From Massilia aurea (GTDB lineage Bacteria; Pseudomonadota; Gammaproteobacteria; Burkholderiales; Burkholderiaceae_D), in the NCBI RefSeq assembly GCF_024753205.1, contig NZ_JANUGZ010000002.1, positions 62,001 to 126,000 on the forward strand: a stretch of DNA of 64,000 bases, read 5' to 3'. Below, piece by piece: positions 19,396 to 29,885 of the stretch. The position numbers and the translations under genes were made by a program. The stretch's first letter is position 1, and the number at the start of each line of letters is the position of its first letter. The notes beneath the pieces were generated by a model that saw only the letters and a program-made list of their open reading frames with translations, was not told where the DNA came from and did no database searches.

Positions 19396-20222
19396 GGCAC
19401 GGCCTTGCGATACACCCGCTCCCGCCGCGCCAGCGGCTCGAAGCGTCCGGCGTAGCTGGAAAAGTCGATGCTTTCCTTGCTGCCCAGGCCCAGAAAGCCC
19501 CGGTAGCACAGCGATTCATGGAACAGCCCGAACACGCGGTCCTGCAGCGTGCGGTTAAAGTAGATCAGCACATTACGGCAGCTGACGAAGTGCGTTTCCG
19601 AAAACACGGTGTCGGTCGACAGGCTGTGATCGGCAAAGGTTACGTTCTCGATCAGGCTGCGCTCGAACAGCGCGCCCCCATAGGCCGCCGTGTAATAGTC
19701 CGAGAACGCGGCCTTGCCGCCGGACTTCTGGTAATTCTCGGTGTACAGGCGCATGCGGTCGATCGGGTACACGCCGCGCCGGGCCGTTTCGAGCGACTTC
19801 GGATTGATGTCGGTCGCGTAAATGATGCTGCGCTCCAGCAGCCCTTCTTCTTTCAGCAGGATCGCCAGCGAATAGACTTCTTCGCCCGTGCTGCAGCCGG
19901 CCACCCAGATCTTGAGCGACGGGTAGGTCTTGAGGAACGGCGCCACCTGCTCGCGCACGGCCCTGAAGTACTCCGGGTCGCGGAACATTTCGGTGACGGG
20001 AATCGTCAGGTATTGCAGCAGCTGGGCAAAGCCGTTCGGATCGTGCAGCACGCGCGATTGCAGCTCCGAGACGGTATTGCACCCCATCTCGCGCATGGCC
20101 ACCAGCACGCGGCGCTTTTGCGAGGCGCCGGTGTAGTCGCGGAAGTCATAGTTGTATTTCAGGTAGACGGCTTCGACGAGCATCCGCAGCTCGATGTCGA
20201 AGTCGCTCGGCGTATGGCTCAA
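19392..20222 (-). CDS. CheR-type protein-glutamate methyltransferase
   Basis: 276 aa. The CheR N-terminal helical domain (about 1-80, with DYTGASQKRRV and FRDPEYF) precedes the SAM-binding Rossmann domain: IWVAGCSTGEEVYSLA (about 107), YATDINPKSLETAR and FVSCRNVLIYF. It transfers methyl groups from SAM to glutamate side chains of receptors. The ATG overlaps the stop of the upstream hybrid kinase and its stop overlaps cheB, so expression is stoichiometrically coupled to a kinase instead of to a chemoreceptor. Confidence 0.94.
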   Translation of the reverse strand: MSHTPSDFDIELRMLVEAVYLKYNYDFRDYTGASQKRRVLVAMREMGCNTVSELQSRVLHDPNGFAQLLQYLTIPVTEMFRDPEYFRAVREQVAPFLKTYPSLKIWVAGCSTGEEVYSLAILLKEEGLLERSIIYATDINPKSLETARRGVYPIDRMRLYTENYQKSGGKAAFSDYYTAAYGGALFERSLIENVTFADHSLSTDTVFSETHFVSCRNVLIYFNRTLQDRVFGLFHESLCYRGFLGLGSKESIDFSSYAGRFEPLARRERVYRKAVP

Positions 20223-23200
20223 ATGCGCTCCAGGGTCGGCATCCAGACCCGCAACAGGGAATACAGGCGGGACAGGTCAATCGGCTTGGCCAGGTAATCG
20301 TTGGCGCCGGCGGCCAGGCATTGTTCCTGGTCGTCCTTCATCGCCTTGGCCGTGATGGCGATGATCGGGAGGCGGTCGAAGCGGCCGTCGGCGCGAATGC
20401 GGCGCGTCGCTTCCATGCCGTCCATCCCGGGCATCATGATGTCCATCAGCACCAGGTCGATGCCCGGCACTTCATCGAGTTTTGCGATCGCTTCAAAGCC
20501 ATTGCGGCCCACTTCGACCTTCGCGCCGCGCTGCTCGAGCGCCGCGGTCAGTGCGAACACATTACGCACGTCGTCGTCCACCAGCAGGATCGTGCGGCCT
20601 TCAAACACGCGATCGCGCCCGCGCACGGCCTTGAGCATGCTCTGGCGCTCGGTCGACAGTTCTGATTCGACCTTGTGCAGGAACAGCGTGACTTCGTCGA
20701 GCAGGCGCTCGGGCGAACGGGCGCCCTTGATGATGATCGAGCGCGAGTAGCGCAGCAGCTGCGCTTCTTCGTCGCGGGTCAGGTTGCGACCCGTGTAGAC
20801 AATCACGGGCGGGAACGAGCACAGCTCTTCATGCGACATGCGCTCGAGCAGCTCGCCACCCTGCATGTCGGGCAGCTTCAGGTCGATGACCATGCAGTCA
20901 AAGATCTCGGCGCGCAGCAGATTGAGCGCTTCGTTGGCCGTGCCCACCGCCGAGATCTGCACGTCGTCGTCGGCGATCAGCGCCACGACGCTTTCGCGCT
21001 GGCGTTCGTCGTCCTCGACCAGTAGCACGCGCTTGATCTTCTGCGCCGACTTCTCTTGCAGCTTGCGGAACACTTCTTCGAGTTCTTCGCGGCTTGCAGG
21101 CTTGAGCGCATAACCGATCGCGCCCAGGTGCAGCGCCTCGCCGCCGTTCTCGATGCTGGAAATGATGTGCACCGGGATGTGGCGCGTGGCCGGGTTGTCC
21201 TTCAGTTGCTGCAGCACGGTCAGGCCCGATCGGTCGGGCAGGCGCACGTCGAGCAGCACGGCGTCGGGCCGCTGGCTGATGGCCAGCGCCAGGCCTTCTT
21301 CAGCGCTCATCGCCACCAGGCAGCGGTAATCGAGCTCGCGCGCCAGGTCGTACAGGATGCGCGCGAACGCCATCTCGTCCTCGACCACCAGCACGCTTCG
21401 GCGGCCATCGGCCGGACGCTCGCGGTCATCCGGGAAGCTTTCGTAGTGGTCGGTCACGACCGGCGCGGGCGCCGGTGCAGGCACCGGGGCAGGCGCGGCC
21501 GCGCGGACGACCGGGGCCGGCGCGTAGTGCGGCTGCGTGCTGGTCACCACAGGCGCCGACATCGACGAGGCCGAAGGGATCGGTGAATCCGGCAAGCCAC
21601 GCGGCAGCGTCAGCGTAAACACACTGCCCTCGTTCGGCGCGCTCGAGACGGAAATGCCGCCGCCGAGCAGGCGCGTGAGGTCGCGCGAAATCGACAGGCC
21701 CAGGCCCGTGCCGCCGAAGCGTCGGCTGGTGGTGCCATCGGCCTGGTGGAAGGCGTCGAAAATCTTGTCCTGCTGGTCGGGCGCGATGCCGATGCCGCTG
21801 TCCTGCACGCGGAACGCGACGGCGCCATCGGTGGTGGTAAGCACCGACAACGTGACGGCGCCGGCATCGGTGAACTTGACGGCGTTGGAGAGCAGGTTCT
21901 TGAGGATCTGCTCCATGCGCTGGCGGTCGGTGTTGATCGCTGCCGGCACGTCGGGCGCCACGTCGATGCGGAACTCGAGCGACTTCTGGCGCGCGAGCGG
22001 CTCGAACGTGCGCGCCAGGCCTTCGACGACGCGCCGCACGGGCACGTCTTCGGGCACCAGTTCGAGCTTGCCCGCTTCGACCTTCGAGATATCGAGAATG
22101 TCGTTGATCAGGTGCAGCAGGTCATTGCCGGCCGAATAGATGGTTTGTGCGAAGCGCACCTGCTCGTCGCTCAGGTTGCCCGGCGTATTGTCGGACAGCA
22201 GCTTGGCCAGAATCAGCGAGCTGTTCAGTGGCGTGCGCAGTTCGTGCGACATATTGGCCAGGAACTCGGACTTGTAGCGGCTGGCGCTTTCCAGTTCTAC
22301 GGCGCGCTGCTGCAACTGCTCCTGCGCCGACTGCAGCGCCGAATTCTTCATGTCCAGGCTCAAGGCCTGTTCGGCCAGCTGGTCGTTGGTGGTGCGTAGC
22401 TCGGCCTGCTGATTTTCGAGCGCTGACTGCGATTCTTCGAGGGCGCGCGACTGCTCTTCGAGCTCTTCGTTGGCGGTGCGCAGCTCTTCCTGCTGGACTT
22501 GCAGTTCTTCGTTGAGGGTCTGGCTTTCTTCGAGCGAATCCTGCAGGCGCTGACGGTACAGTACGGCGGCCATCGCCGCCCCCACCGCCTGCGCGATGAA
22601 GCCGAGGAATTCGCGGTCGCGTAGCTCCACCGGGCGCAGGAAGGCGATTTCGAACACGCCCTTGACCTTGCCGTGGTTGTAGAACGGCGCGATGATCAGC
22701 GCGCGCGGCTGGGTCTCGCCCAGGCTCGAGCCGACCTTCATGTAACCGGGCGGCAGTTCGTCCAGCACCATCAGGCGGTTTTCCTGCGCCGCCTGGCTGG
22801 CCAGCGACGCGCCGGGCTGGATGAATTCGGCGCGTTCGGACGGGGTGTGGTTGAAGCCATACGCGCCAATGCGGCGCAGGACGCCGTCTTCGCTGCGCAC
22901 GTACATGGCGCCCACGACGCCGTCGAGATACTTGACGACGTACGGCAGCACCGCATCGGCCAGCGGCTCGAGGTGGTGGATGCCGGCGCTGCGCACGGTC
23001 AGTTCGTTCTGACCGGTGCGCAGCCACTCCTGGTGGCGCAGTTTCTCATTGTGCTCGGCTTCGTGGCCCAGCACTTCGTTATAGGTATTGGACAGGGTCA
23101 TCAACTGGCGCCGGCCAAAGATGGCCAGACCGCCGCCCACCAGCGCCGAGAGCAGCAGGAACAGCGCCACCGACCAGAAGGTCGTGCTGCGCGCGTTGTC

Positions 23201-23731
23201 GCTGCGCTCCTGCAGCAGCCGGGCCTCCGCCGCCAGCACCAGGTCGAAGTTGCGGCGCATCTCGTCGGTGAGCAAGCGGCCGCGGCCGCTTCTGACTGCA
23301 TCGATGTAGTTCAGGTCATTGGCCCGGCGCCGCGCGATCATCTCGTCGGCAAACGCTTCCCATTGCTTCTGGACCTGCGCAATGCGCGTGATGCGCTCGG
23401 CCTGCGCGCCATTGTCCTTGACCAGTTCACCCAGCGTATCGAGGCTGCTGCCCATCCGCTGCGCCGACAACAGGTAGGGCGTCAGGAACTCTTCGTCGCC
23501 CGCCAGCAGGTAGCCGCGCATGCCGGCTTCCATTTCCGCCGACAGCTTGCGGATCTCGTGCGCATTGCCGATCACCTTCTGGGAATGCTCGACCCAGGTC
23601 AGATTATTGATCAGGTAGGCGATGATGCCAACGAACACGACCGCACTGACAATGCTCATGCCTAAGGGCAGCGCGACATTGCGGGAAAGGATGCGGCGAA
23701 ACGCACTGTTGTCGATGGTTGGACCGGGCAT
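20219..23731 (-). CDS. CHASE3-GAF hybrid sensor kinase with three receiver domains
   Basis: 1170 aa. Order: TM1 (19-41), CHASE3-like helical sensor (about 44-180), TM2 (about 184-206), GAF (about 250-387), a long coiled coil (about 390-490, repeated EEL/Q heptads), HisKA with [14 protein letters not shown] (His near 497), HATPase ([20 protein letters not shown]), a Pro/Ala linker, then three receivers with acceptor Asp in [23 protein letters not shown] and [11 protein letters not shown]. It is an inner-membrane integrator able to relay phosphate through several receivers. The start at 23731 is chosen because a near-consensus promoter ends about 15 nt upstream; the 25 codons before it would be untranscribed. 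It heads the four-gene CheR/CheB operon. Confidence 0.93.
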   Translation of the reverse strand: MPGPTIDNSAFRRILSRNVALPLGMSIVSAVVFVGIIAYLINNLTWVEHSQKVIGNAHEIRKLSAEMEAGMRGYLLAGDEEFLTPYLLSAQRMGSSLDTLGELVKDNGAQAERITRIAQVQKQWEAFADEMIARRRANDLNYIDAVRSGRGRLLTDEMRRNFDLVLAAEARLLQERSDNARSTTFWSVALFLLLSALVGGGLAIFGRRQLMTLSNTYNEVLGHEAEHNEKLRHQEWLRTGQNELTVRSAGIHHLEPLADAVLPYVVKYLDGVVGAMYVRSEDGVLRRIGAYGFNHTPSERAEFIQPGASLASQAAQENRLMVLDELPPGYMKVGSSLGETQPRALIIAPFYNHGKVKGVFEIAFLRPVELRDREFLGFIAQAVGAAMAAVLYRQRLQDSLEESQTLNEELQVQQEELRTANEELEEQSRALEESQSALENQQAELRTTNDQLAEQALSLDMKNSALQSAQEQLQQRAVELESASRYKSEFLANMSHELRTPLNSSLILAKLLSDNTPGNLSDEQVRFAQTIYSAGNDLLHLINDILDISKVEAGKLELVPEDVPVRRVVEGLARTFEPLARQKSLEFRIDVAPDVPAAINTDRQRMEQILKNLLSNAVKFTDAGAVTLSVLTTTDGAVAFRVQDSGIGIAPDQQDKIFDAFHQADGTTSRRFGGTGLGLSISRDLTRLLGGGISVSSAPNEGSVFTLTLPRGLPDSPIPSASSMSAPVVTSTQPHYAPAPVVRAAAPAPVPAPAPAPVVTDHYESFPDDRERPADGRRSVLVVEDEMAFARILYDLARELDYRCLVAMSAEEGLALAISQRPDAVLLDVRLPDRSGLTVLQQLKDNPATRHIPVHIISSIENGGEALHLGAIGYALKPASREELEEVFRKLQEKSAQKIKRVLLVEDDERQRESVVALIADDDVQISAVGTANEALNLLRAEIFDCMVIDLKLPDMQGGELLERMSHEELCSFPPVIVYTGRNLTRDEEAQLLRYSRSIIIKGARSPERLLDEVTLFLHKVESELSTERQSMLKAVRGRDRVFEGRTILLVDDDVRNVFALTAALEQRGAKVEVGRNGFEAIAKLDEVPGIDLVLMDIMMPGMDGMEATRRIRADGRFDRLPIIAITAKAMKDDQEQCLAAGANDYLAKPIDLSRLYSLLRVWMPTLERI

Positions 23732-23752
23732 GCCTGTTGTTCTGTTAGAAAA

Positions 23753-23782
23753 AAAATATCCCAAGTGTAACGCAAATGTCAA
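23753..23782 (-). promoter_or_regulatory. Sigma-70 promoter of the hybrid kinase-CheR-CheB operon
   Basis: On the minus strand TTGACA (23777-23782) and TATTTT (23753-23758) are 18 bp apart. The predicted start lies near 23746, leaving a leader of about 15 nt with a weak ACAGG before the ATG at 23731. Confidence 0.65.
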
Positions 23783-23885
23783 ATCGCGCCCACACGAAAT
23801 GCGCACGGCCGTGCCAAAGCGCGACCGTGCGTAACACCCGCAATCTTAGCAAAATGCATACGCGCCGGGCGCACCGCTACGCGTG

Positions 23886-26429
23886 CTACCTGGCCTCGCC
23901 CAGATGCGGCTTCAGGTACTGCGCGGTGCGGCTTTTCTTGTTGCGCGCGACATCCTGCGGCGGTCCGGCGACCACGATGTTGCCGCCAAGATCGCCCGCA
24001 CCGGGGCCGACATCGATCACCCAGTCGCTGCCGGCGACCACGCGCATCGTGTGTTCGACCACGATTACCGTGTTGCCGGCATCGACGAGCCGGTTCAGCT
24101 GCACCATCAGGCGGTCGGCATCGACCGGATGCAGGCCGGTGGTCGGCTCGTCCAGCACATACAGCGCATTGCCGCGCGTGGCGCGCTGCAACTCGGACGC
24201 CAGCTTGATGCGCTGCGCCTCGCCGCCCGACAGCTCGGTGGCCGGCTGGCCCAGGCGCAGGTAATCCAATCCCACTTCGTTCAGCACTTCCAGAGAGCGC
24301 TCGACCAGCGCTTCATCCTTGAAGAAGGTGATCGCCTCGCCCACCGTCATGCCCAGGACCTCGGCGATGTTCTTGCCGCGGTAGGTCACTTCGAGCGTCT
24401 GCGCGTTGTAGCGCGCGCCGTCGCAGGTCGGGCATGGCGCGTACACGCTTGGCAGGAACAGCAGCTCGACCATCACGAAGCCTTCGCCAGCGCAGTGCTC
24501 GCAGCGGCCCTTGGCGACGTTGAACGAGAAGCGGCCGGCGTCGAAACGGCGCTTTTTCGCATCCGGCGTGGCCGCAAACAGTTTGCGCACCTGGTCGAAC
24601 AGGCCAGTATAGGTGGCCAGGTTCGAGCGCGGCGTGCGCCCGATCGGCTTCTGGTCGACCCGCACCAGGCGCCGCACGCCCTCCATGCCAGCCACGATGC
24701 GCCCTTCCAGCGGCAAGGCTTCGTCGCGTTCCAGGTCCGGTTCATCGGACTGCTCTTCGGCCACCGCACTGCCCTGCCCCAGGGCTGCGCTGACCAGTTC
24801 GACCAGCACCTGGCTGACGAGGCTCGATTTACCGGAGCCAGACACGCCCGTGACGCTCGTCAGCACGCCGAGCGGGAACGCGACGGCGAGATCCTGCAGA
24901 TTGTTGCGGCGTACTCCCTCGAGCTTGAGCCAGCCGGTCGGTTCGCGCGGCGTGCGCGGGCCCAAGGCTGCTTCGCCAAACAGGTAGCGCCGCGTTTGCG
25001 ATGCTTCCACGTCGCGCAAGCCTTCCGGCACGCCGCTGTACAGCACCTGACCACCACGCTCGCCGGCCAATGGTCCGACGTCGACGATCCAGTCCGCCTG
25101 GCGAATCACGTCCAGCGCATGCTCAACGACGAACAGCGAATTGCCGGCGGCTTTCAATTGCGCCAGCGCGTCGAGCAGCGCTTCGGCATCGGCCGGATGC
25201 AGGCCGGCCGACGGTTCATCGAGCACGTAGACGACGCCGAACAGGCTGGAACGTACTTGCGTGGCCAGGCGCAGGCGCTGCAGTTCGCCCGGCGACAGGC
25301 TCGGCGTGCTGCGGTCGAGCGCCAGGTAGCCGAGACCCAGCGCCAGCAGCACCTCGATGCGCGCCGACAGGTCGTCGGCAATGCGTCGGCGCACGATCAG
25401 CTGCTCGGCGTGCAAGCCTTTCTCGACCTTGCTCGTCGCGCGGGTGTACGGCGCCAGCAGTTCGGCCAGGCGCGCCAGTGGCAGGCGCGAGAGTTCGGCG
25501 ATGTCCATGCCGGCAAACGTCACCGACAGCGACTCGCGCCGCAGGCGCTTGCCTTCGCACTCCGGACACGCGGTGCTGACCATATAGCGCGCCACGCGCT
25601 TTTTCATCGACGCGCTTTCGGTATTGGCAAAGGTCTGCATCACGTAGCGGCGCACGCCGGTGAACGTGCCCTGGTAGCTGGGCGTGTCCTTGCGCTTGAG
25701 CGCGGCGCGGGTTTCTGCAGGCGTGAGGCCGCCGTACACAGGCACGCTCGGGCTTTCTTCGGTATACAGAATCCAGTCGCGGTCTTTCTTCGGCAGGTCG
25801 CGCCACGGGGTGTCGACGTCGTAACCCAGCGTCACCAGAATGTCGCGCAGGTTCTGGCCGTGCCAGGCCGGCGGCCAGGCGGCAATCGCCCGTTCGCGAA
25901 TGGTCAGGCTATCGTCCGGGACCATGGATTGCTCGGTCACCTCGAACACGCGCCCCATGCCCGAACAGCGCGGGCACGCGCCCTGCGGCGTATTCGGCGA
26001 AAAGGATTCGGCGTACAGCAGCTCTTGCCCGGCCGGATAATCGCCGGCGCGCGAATACAGCATGCGCAGCGAATTGGACAACGTGCTGACGCTGCCGACC
26101 GACGAGCGGGCCGTGGGCGTACCGCGCTGCTGCTGCAGGGCGACGGCTGGCGGCAAGCCTTCGATCGTATCGACCTCGGGCACCGGCATCTGGTGGAACA
26201 GGCGCCGTGCATAGGGCGAGACCGATTCGAGGTAGCGGCGCTGCGCCTCGGCGTACAGCGTGCCAAAAGCAAGCGACGATTTACCTGAGCCCGACACGCC
26301 AGTAAATACGACGAGTTGTCCGCGCGGGATGTCGAGGCTGACGTTTTTCAGATTGTGTTCGCGGGCGCCGCGGACATGGACGAAGCCGTCTTCGGCAGCG
26401 TTCTGGGGGGTGGTTTTCTTGCTGGGCAT
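23886..26429 (-). CDS. UvrA2-type ABC ATPase lacking the UvrB-binding domain
   Basis: 847 aa from the ATG at 26429, preceded by GGAGG; a GTG 9 codons upstream is less likely. Two ABC ATPase halves with Walker A GVSGSGKSS each, signatures LSPGELQRLRLA and LSGGEAQRIKLA, and zinc CxxC pairs (CPRCSG, CPECEG, CEHCAGEG, CPTCDG). Directly after YARRLFHQMPVPEVDTIEGL the sequence passes from SVGSVSTL to the first zinc module, omitting the ~110-residue UvrB-docking domain of UvrA. This defines class II UvrA (UvrA2/DrrC-like), linked in other bacteria to tolerance of DNA-intercalating drugs. It follows a dioxygenase and glycosyltransferases on the same strand after a 95-bp gap. Confidence 0.9.
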   Translation of the reverse strand: MPSKKTTPQNAAEDGFVHVRGAREHNLKNVSLDIPRGQLVVFTGVSGSGKSSLAFGTLYAEAQRRYLESVSPYARRLFHQMPVPEVDTIEGLPPAVALQQQRGTPTARSSVGSVSTLSNSLRMLYSRAGDYPAGQELLYAESFSPNTPQGACPRCSGMGRVFEVTEQSMVPDDSLTIRERAIAAWPPAWHGQNLRDILVTLGYDVDTPWRDLPKKDRDWILYTEESPSVPVYGGLTPAETRAALKRKDTPSYQGTFTGVRRYVMQTFANTESASMKKRVARYMVSTACPECEGKRLRRESLSVTFAGMDIAELSRLPLARLAELLAPYTRATSKVEKGLHAEQLIVRRRIADDLSARIEVLLALGLGYLALDRSTPSLSPGELQRLRLATQVRSSLFGVVYVLDEPSAGLHPADAEALLDALAQLKAAGNSLFVVEHALDVIRQADWIVDVGPLAGERGGQVLYSGVPEGLRDVEASQTRRYLFGEAALGPRTPREPTGWLKLEGVRRNNLQDLAVAFPLGVLTSVTGVSGSGKSSLVSQVLVELVSAALGQGSAVAEEQSDEPDLERDEALPLEGRIVAGMEGVRRLVRVDQKPIGRTPRSNLATYTGLFDQVRKLFAATPDAKKRRFDAGRFSFNVAKGRCEHCAGEGFVMVELLFLPSVYAPCPTCDGARYNAQTLEVTYRGKNIAEVLGMTVGEAITFFKDEALVERSLEVLNEVGLDYLRLGQPATELSGGEAQRIKLASELQRATRGNALYVLDEPTTGLHPVDADRLMVQLNRLVDAGNTVIVVEHTMRVVAGSDWVIDVGPGAGDLGGNIVVAGPPQDVARNKKSRTAQYLKPHLGEAR

Positions 26430-26524
26430 CTGCCCTCCGGCGTGAATAGCGATCACGCATTGAACGACGGCACGCAGACGGTGTCGGTGCGCTTGTCAAC
26501 AATTGACGGGCGAATGGCGCGCGA

Positions 26525-27394
26525 TCAGGCCCGTGGCGGCGTGCGCACAGTCGGAAACAGCCGGTGCGCCGCACGCGCGCCGGTGTCTTTCAGCCGCTGC
26601 AGGCGCGTCGGCGGCGTCAGCCGGTCCAGTCGCCGGGCAAAATGACTGATCCCGGGCAGTTCCACACCGAACAGTTGCTGGCGCTGCGGGGACGCGGCGA
26701 ACTGCGTCAGATTGGCCGGCGCCGCATTCCTATGCGACTTCATCCAGAAATGTCCGTAGGTATAGATCAGAGACGTACGTACATGCGGGGACCGGTTGTC
26801 CTCGGCCATGTGGAGCACGTGCGTGTTGAACAGCACGGCGTCGCCAGCGCGGGGCACAATCCGGGCAACGGCGGCCGATCCGGACAGTGTCGCCCGGTGC
26901 GGATTGACGTGGTGCGGGGGAAAGTGCTGGCTGCCGGGGATGAATGCCAGGCAGCCCTGGTCGGGCGTCAAGTCCTCGAAAAACACATGCAGCTTGACCA
27001 GCAAATTCGGTGTGTGGGCATGATTCACGCCGAGCACATTGGCCAGATCGGAGTGAAACGGGCTGGTGAAGGTCGGCCCCGGATAGAACAGCCGCGCACT
27101 GGTTTCGTTGAGCGCCAGGTCTTCCCCCACGGTCATGCGCAGCAGCGGCAGCAAGGCCGGCAGATCTACCAGATCGACAAAGACCGGATCGGCATCGAGA
27201 ATGCCCGGCAGGTCGACAAAACGGGCGCCGTCAGCGCGCTGTTGTTCGATGAATGCGCTGCTGCGCTCGCGCGCACCGGCGAACGCACCGCGCACGCGTT
27301 CGGTCATCGACGGCTCGAGAAGACCGGGCAGATGAACGAAGCCCTGCGTGTCGAATTGCAGTTTTAAATCAAGAAGATGGTCAGCGCTATACAT
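26525..27394 (-). CDS. Phytanoyl-CoA dioxygenase-family (PhyH) Fe(II)/2-oxoglutarate enzyme
   Basis: 289 aa from MYSADHLLDLKLQ (27394), which overlaps the end of the upstream glycosyltransferase by 8 bp; no Shine-Dalgarno sequence is seen, so coupling is likely. PhyH fold markers: FDTQGFVHLPGLLEP at the start, the HxD iron pair in SPFHSDLANVLG (about 113-115), GCLAFIPGSQHF, the distal His in LFNTHVLHMAEDN (about 188) and an Arg for 2-oxoglutarate in VRTSLIYTYGHFW. It probably hydroxylates a small molecule or lipid-linked substrate in the cytosol; the substrate cannot be read from the sequence, but the operon with two glycosyltransferases suggests a glycoconjugate or glycosylated metabolite. 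Confidence 0.85.
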   Translation of the reverse strand: MYSADHLLDLKLQFDTQGFVHLPGLLEPSMTERVRGAFAGARERSSAFIEQQRADGARFVDLPGILDADPVFVDLVDLPALLPLLRMTVGEDLALNETSARLFYPGPTFTSPFHSDLANVLGVNHAHTPNLLVKLHVFFEDLTPDQGCLAFIPGSQHFPPHHVNPHRATLSGSAAVARIVPRAGDAVLFNTHVLHMAEDNRSPHVRTSLIYTYGHFWMKSHRNAAPANLTQFAASPQRQQLFGVELPGISHFARRLDRLTPPTRLQRLKDTGARAAHRLFPTVRTPPRA

Positions 27395-28565
27395 GGGTCT
27401 GGTGTGAAGAAGGAAGCGGCCGTCGGTGCCGGCCATACAGGGTGTCGTACTGCGTCACCATCGTATCGACGCAAAAATGTGCCTGGACACGCGCGCGGCC
27501 CGCCGCGCCATGGCGCCCGGCGAGTGCCGGATCGGCGATATAGGCGCCGATGGCGCCCGCGAGCGAGTGCAGATCGGCCGGATCGGACAACAGGCCGGTC
27601 TGCCCGTCCAGCACCAGTTGCGGCACCCCGCCGACCCTGCTTGCGACCACCGGCAACCCGGTCGCCATCGCCTCCATGATCGTCACCGGCGTGCCTTCGG
27701 ACAGCGAAGGCAGCACGAACACGGAAAAGCTGCGCATGATCTGCGCCACATCGTCGCGTGCGCCGGGCAGCCAGACCTGGTGCCCCCACGCCTCGCGGGC
27801 GACGCGTTCGCGCAGGGCCGGGAGCAGCGGGCCATCGCCGACGATGGCCAGGCGCAGGTCGGCCTGTTGCATCGGGAACGCGGCCAGCAGCAAGGCAAAA
27901 GCATCGAGCAAACCGTTATGGTTTTTGATGCGGTCAATCCGGCCAACCGTGCCGACCCAGATCGTTGCGAGCGCGCCTGGGTGAACTGCTTGCGCCGGGC
28001 CAGGCGTGAAGTGCGTCGTGTCCACGCCATTGGCGATCATGCGGATCTTGTGCTGCGGCACACCGACGGTATGACGCAGCCAGGCGCCCAGGTCGGCCGA
28101 CACCGGGACGAATGCGTCGACGAACGGCGCGAGCAGCCGCCGGAGCATGTTGTACTTGCGATGCCTGCCGCTCATTTCAATGCTGTCGCGGCCGTGCTCG
28201 GCGTGGATGCGAAGCGGCACGCCGGCCAGCCAGGCGGTCAGGCCATACTCGATCGTGCTGATGTTGTAAGTGTGCAGGACGGCGGGACGCAGCCGGCGCA
28301 GCAGCGTCCACAGTGCCCGGTGCGACGGGAAGCTCTGCCCCGGCTGCTTGTCGAGCGTATGGAACTGGACGTCCGGCCTGTGCACGAGGTTGGCATAGGC
28401 CGTATGGCCTGCCAGGCAAATCACCGCGTGCCGGTAGTGCTGCGCCGGCATGCGGTTGATGCATTGCGCCAGCAGCGTCTGCAGCCCGCCGACCTCGAAG
28501 CGGTACAGCACATGGACGACGAGCGGGACCGTTGAATCGACGTCAGTGCAGGTCACGAATGGCAT
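27387..28565 (-). CDS. Glycosyltransferase family 4, resembling PEP-CTERM/XrtA-associated sugar transferase
   Basis: 392 aa from the ATG at 28565, which lies 23 bp inside the end of the upstream glycosyltransferase. The start region PLVVHVLYRFEVGGLQTLL, HAVICLAGHTAY, RIHAEHGRDSIEMSGRHRKYNMLRRLL and IANGVDTTHF follow the pattern of the sugar transferases linked to exosortase/EPS loci (TIGR03088-like). The GT-B C-terminal half has VGTVGRIDRIKNH, GDGPLLPAL and the acidic donor motif LPSLSEGTPVTIMEAMATGLPVV. It should transfer an activated sugar to a polysaccharide or lipid acceptor at the inner membrane. No exosortase or Wzx/Wzy genes are in the window. Confidence 0.85.
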   Translation of the reverse strand: MPFVTCTDVDSTVPLVVHVLYRFEVGGLQTLLAQCINRMPAQHYRHAVICLAGHTAYANLVHRPDVQFHTLDKQPGQSFPSHRALWTLLRRLRPAVLHTYNISTIEYGLTAWLAGVPLRIHAEHGRDSIEMSGRHRKYNMLRRLLAPFVDAFVPVSADLGAWLRHTVGVPQHKIRMIANGVDTTHFTPGPAQAVHPGALATIWVGTVGRIDRIKNHNGLLDAFALLLAAFPMQQADLRLAIVGDGPLLPALRERVAREAWGHQVWLPGARDDVAQIMRSFSVFVLPSLSEGTPVTIMEAMATGLPVVASRVGGVPQLVLDGQTGLLSDPADLHSLAGAIGAYIADPALAGRHGAAGRARVQAHFCVDTMVTQYDTLYGRHRRPLPSSHQTHV

Positions 28566-29769
28566 CCGTTTTGCAGGCCGCCGGACGCGTCTGCGGCAAT
28601 GGGCGCATGGCCGCATTGTGGAACAAACGGATCTGGCCGCGCGTCGTCTCGCCCCAGCCGAAGTCTTGCGCATAGGCGCGCGTGGCCGCATGGTCCGGGT
28701 AATTGGCGCGCAAGCGTCGTACGCCATCGGCCACGCCCTGCGCTGTCAGCGTGTCCATCAGCACGCCGGCCGCCGGCGCGCGTACGGCCTCCGGCGTACC
28801 CCAGACATTGCTGGCGACCACAGGGGTACCGCACGCCATGGCTTCAAGCAGGACGTTGGCCCATCCTTCGCGGCTCGACGCCAGGACGAGCGCGTCCGCC
28901 GCACCGTAATACTGGCGCAGGACATCCTGGGTCAATGGCCCGAGAAAAGTAACCTGCTGCGCAACGCCAACCGCCCTCGCGAGCGCTTCCAGCCTGCCCC
29001 GCTCTGGCCCGCTGCCAGCGATCATCAGGCGCACGCCGGCCAGTTGCGGCAGCGCCTGAATGACGAGGTCATGCCCCTTGCGGGGATCGAGGTAACCGAC
29101 CGACAGCAGGGTGAAGCCTTCCATGCCCAGGTCCCGGCGTGTTTCTTCGCGGCTGACGGGCTTGAACAACTGCAGGTCGACGCCGTTGCGCAAGGTCGTG
29201 ATGCGCCGGCCATCGGCACCGCACCTGATCATCTCGGCTCTGAGCGCTTCACAGACGGTGATAACCTCTGCCGCCTGCGCGGCCGCCCATAGGATCATGC
29301 GCCGGGGGATGGGATAACGGAGAATCAGATTGATGTCGGTGCCCAGCGCCGAGATGACGACCGGCTTGTTGAAATACTTGCCGAGCAACGCAGCGGCGAC
29401 ACCGTCAGGATAAAAATAGTGGGCATCGATGACATCGAAGTCATACCCTTCGTCGAGCATACGGCCGATGACGCCTTCGGCCGCGCAGGCAAGGCTCATC
29501 GGCGCAAGATGCATGCCGATCTTGGGCAGCACGGCGAAGCGCGGGTGGTGCACGTCCACGCCAATGCGCGTTTCGGTCTTCGGCGCCCTGGCCAGCACGC
29601 TGTAGCCGCCAAACACATCGCTGCTGAACGGAAACCAGGGAACCGGCGCCACGACCTTCGCGGTGATCTGTCCCGTCTCGAGCTGATGCCGTAACGTCGT
29701 TTCGGTAAAAATCCCGTGGTGTGGCTTGGCTGCGTTGGGAAACAGTGTGCTGAAGGTCAGGATTTTCAT
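28543..29769 (-). CDS. Glycosyltransferase family 4 (TuaC-like)
   Basis: 408 aa from MKILTFSTLFPNAAKPHHGIF (29769). This N-terminus, with GIFTETTLRHQ, PVPWFPF and DVIDAHYFYPDGVAA, resembles the TuaC-type group of GT-B transferases. Further motifs are ISALGTDINLILRY, LRNGVDLQLFKP, VGYLDPRKGHDLVI, GSGPERGRLE and SSREGWANVLLEAMACGTPVV (donor-binding Glu pair). It opens a GT-GT-PhyH operon whose genes overlap. An AT-rich promoter lies upstream, and the leader is long (about 75 nt). Substrate unknown. Confidence 0.85.
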   Translation of the reverse strand: MKILTFSTLFPNAAKPHHGIFTETTLRHQLETGQITAKVVAPVPWFPFSSDVFGGYSVLARAPKTETRIGVDVHHPRFAVLPKIGMHLAPMSLACAAEGVIGRMLDEGYDFDVIDAHYFYPDGVAAALLGKYFNKPVVISALGTDINLILRYPIPRRMILWAAAQAAEVITVCEALRAEMIRCGADGRRITTLRNGVDLQLFKPVSREETRRDLGMEGFTLLSVGYLDPRKGHDLVIQALPQLAGVRLMIAGSGPERGRLEALARAVGVAQQVTFLGPLTQDVLRQYYGAADALVLASSREGWANVLLEAMACGTPVVASNVWGTPEAVRAPAAGVLMDTLTAQGVADGVRRLRANYPDHAATRAYAQDFGWGETTRGQIRLFHNAAMRPLPQTRPAACKTDAIRDLH

Positions 29770-29885
29770 GATCACGGATTCGGCACCAGCGCAGGACAGC
29801 TGATGCAACGGCAATCACGAATCTTCTCACCCGCTCAGGATTGTTTCAATAATTATATTTACTTTTTATAAATTTTTTAAAGTAA
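29770..29885 (-). promoter_or_regulatory. AT-rich promoter region of the glycosyltransferase operon
   Basis: The part 29840-29885 is strikingly AT-rich for this genome. On the minus strand TATAAT (plus 29852-29857) follows TTAAAA at about 17 bp. The inverted repeat TTACTTT..AAAGTAA directly after the stop codon of the preceding gene overlaps it and might end that transcript. Confidence 0.5.
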
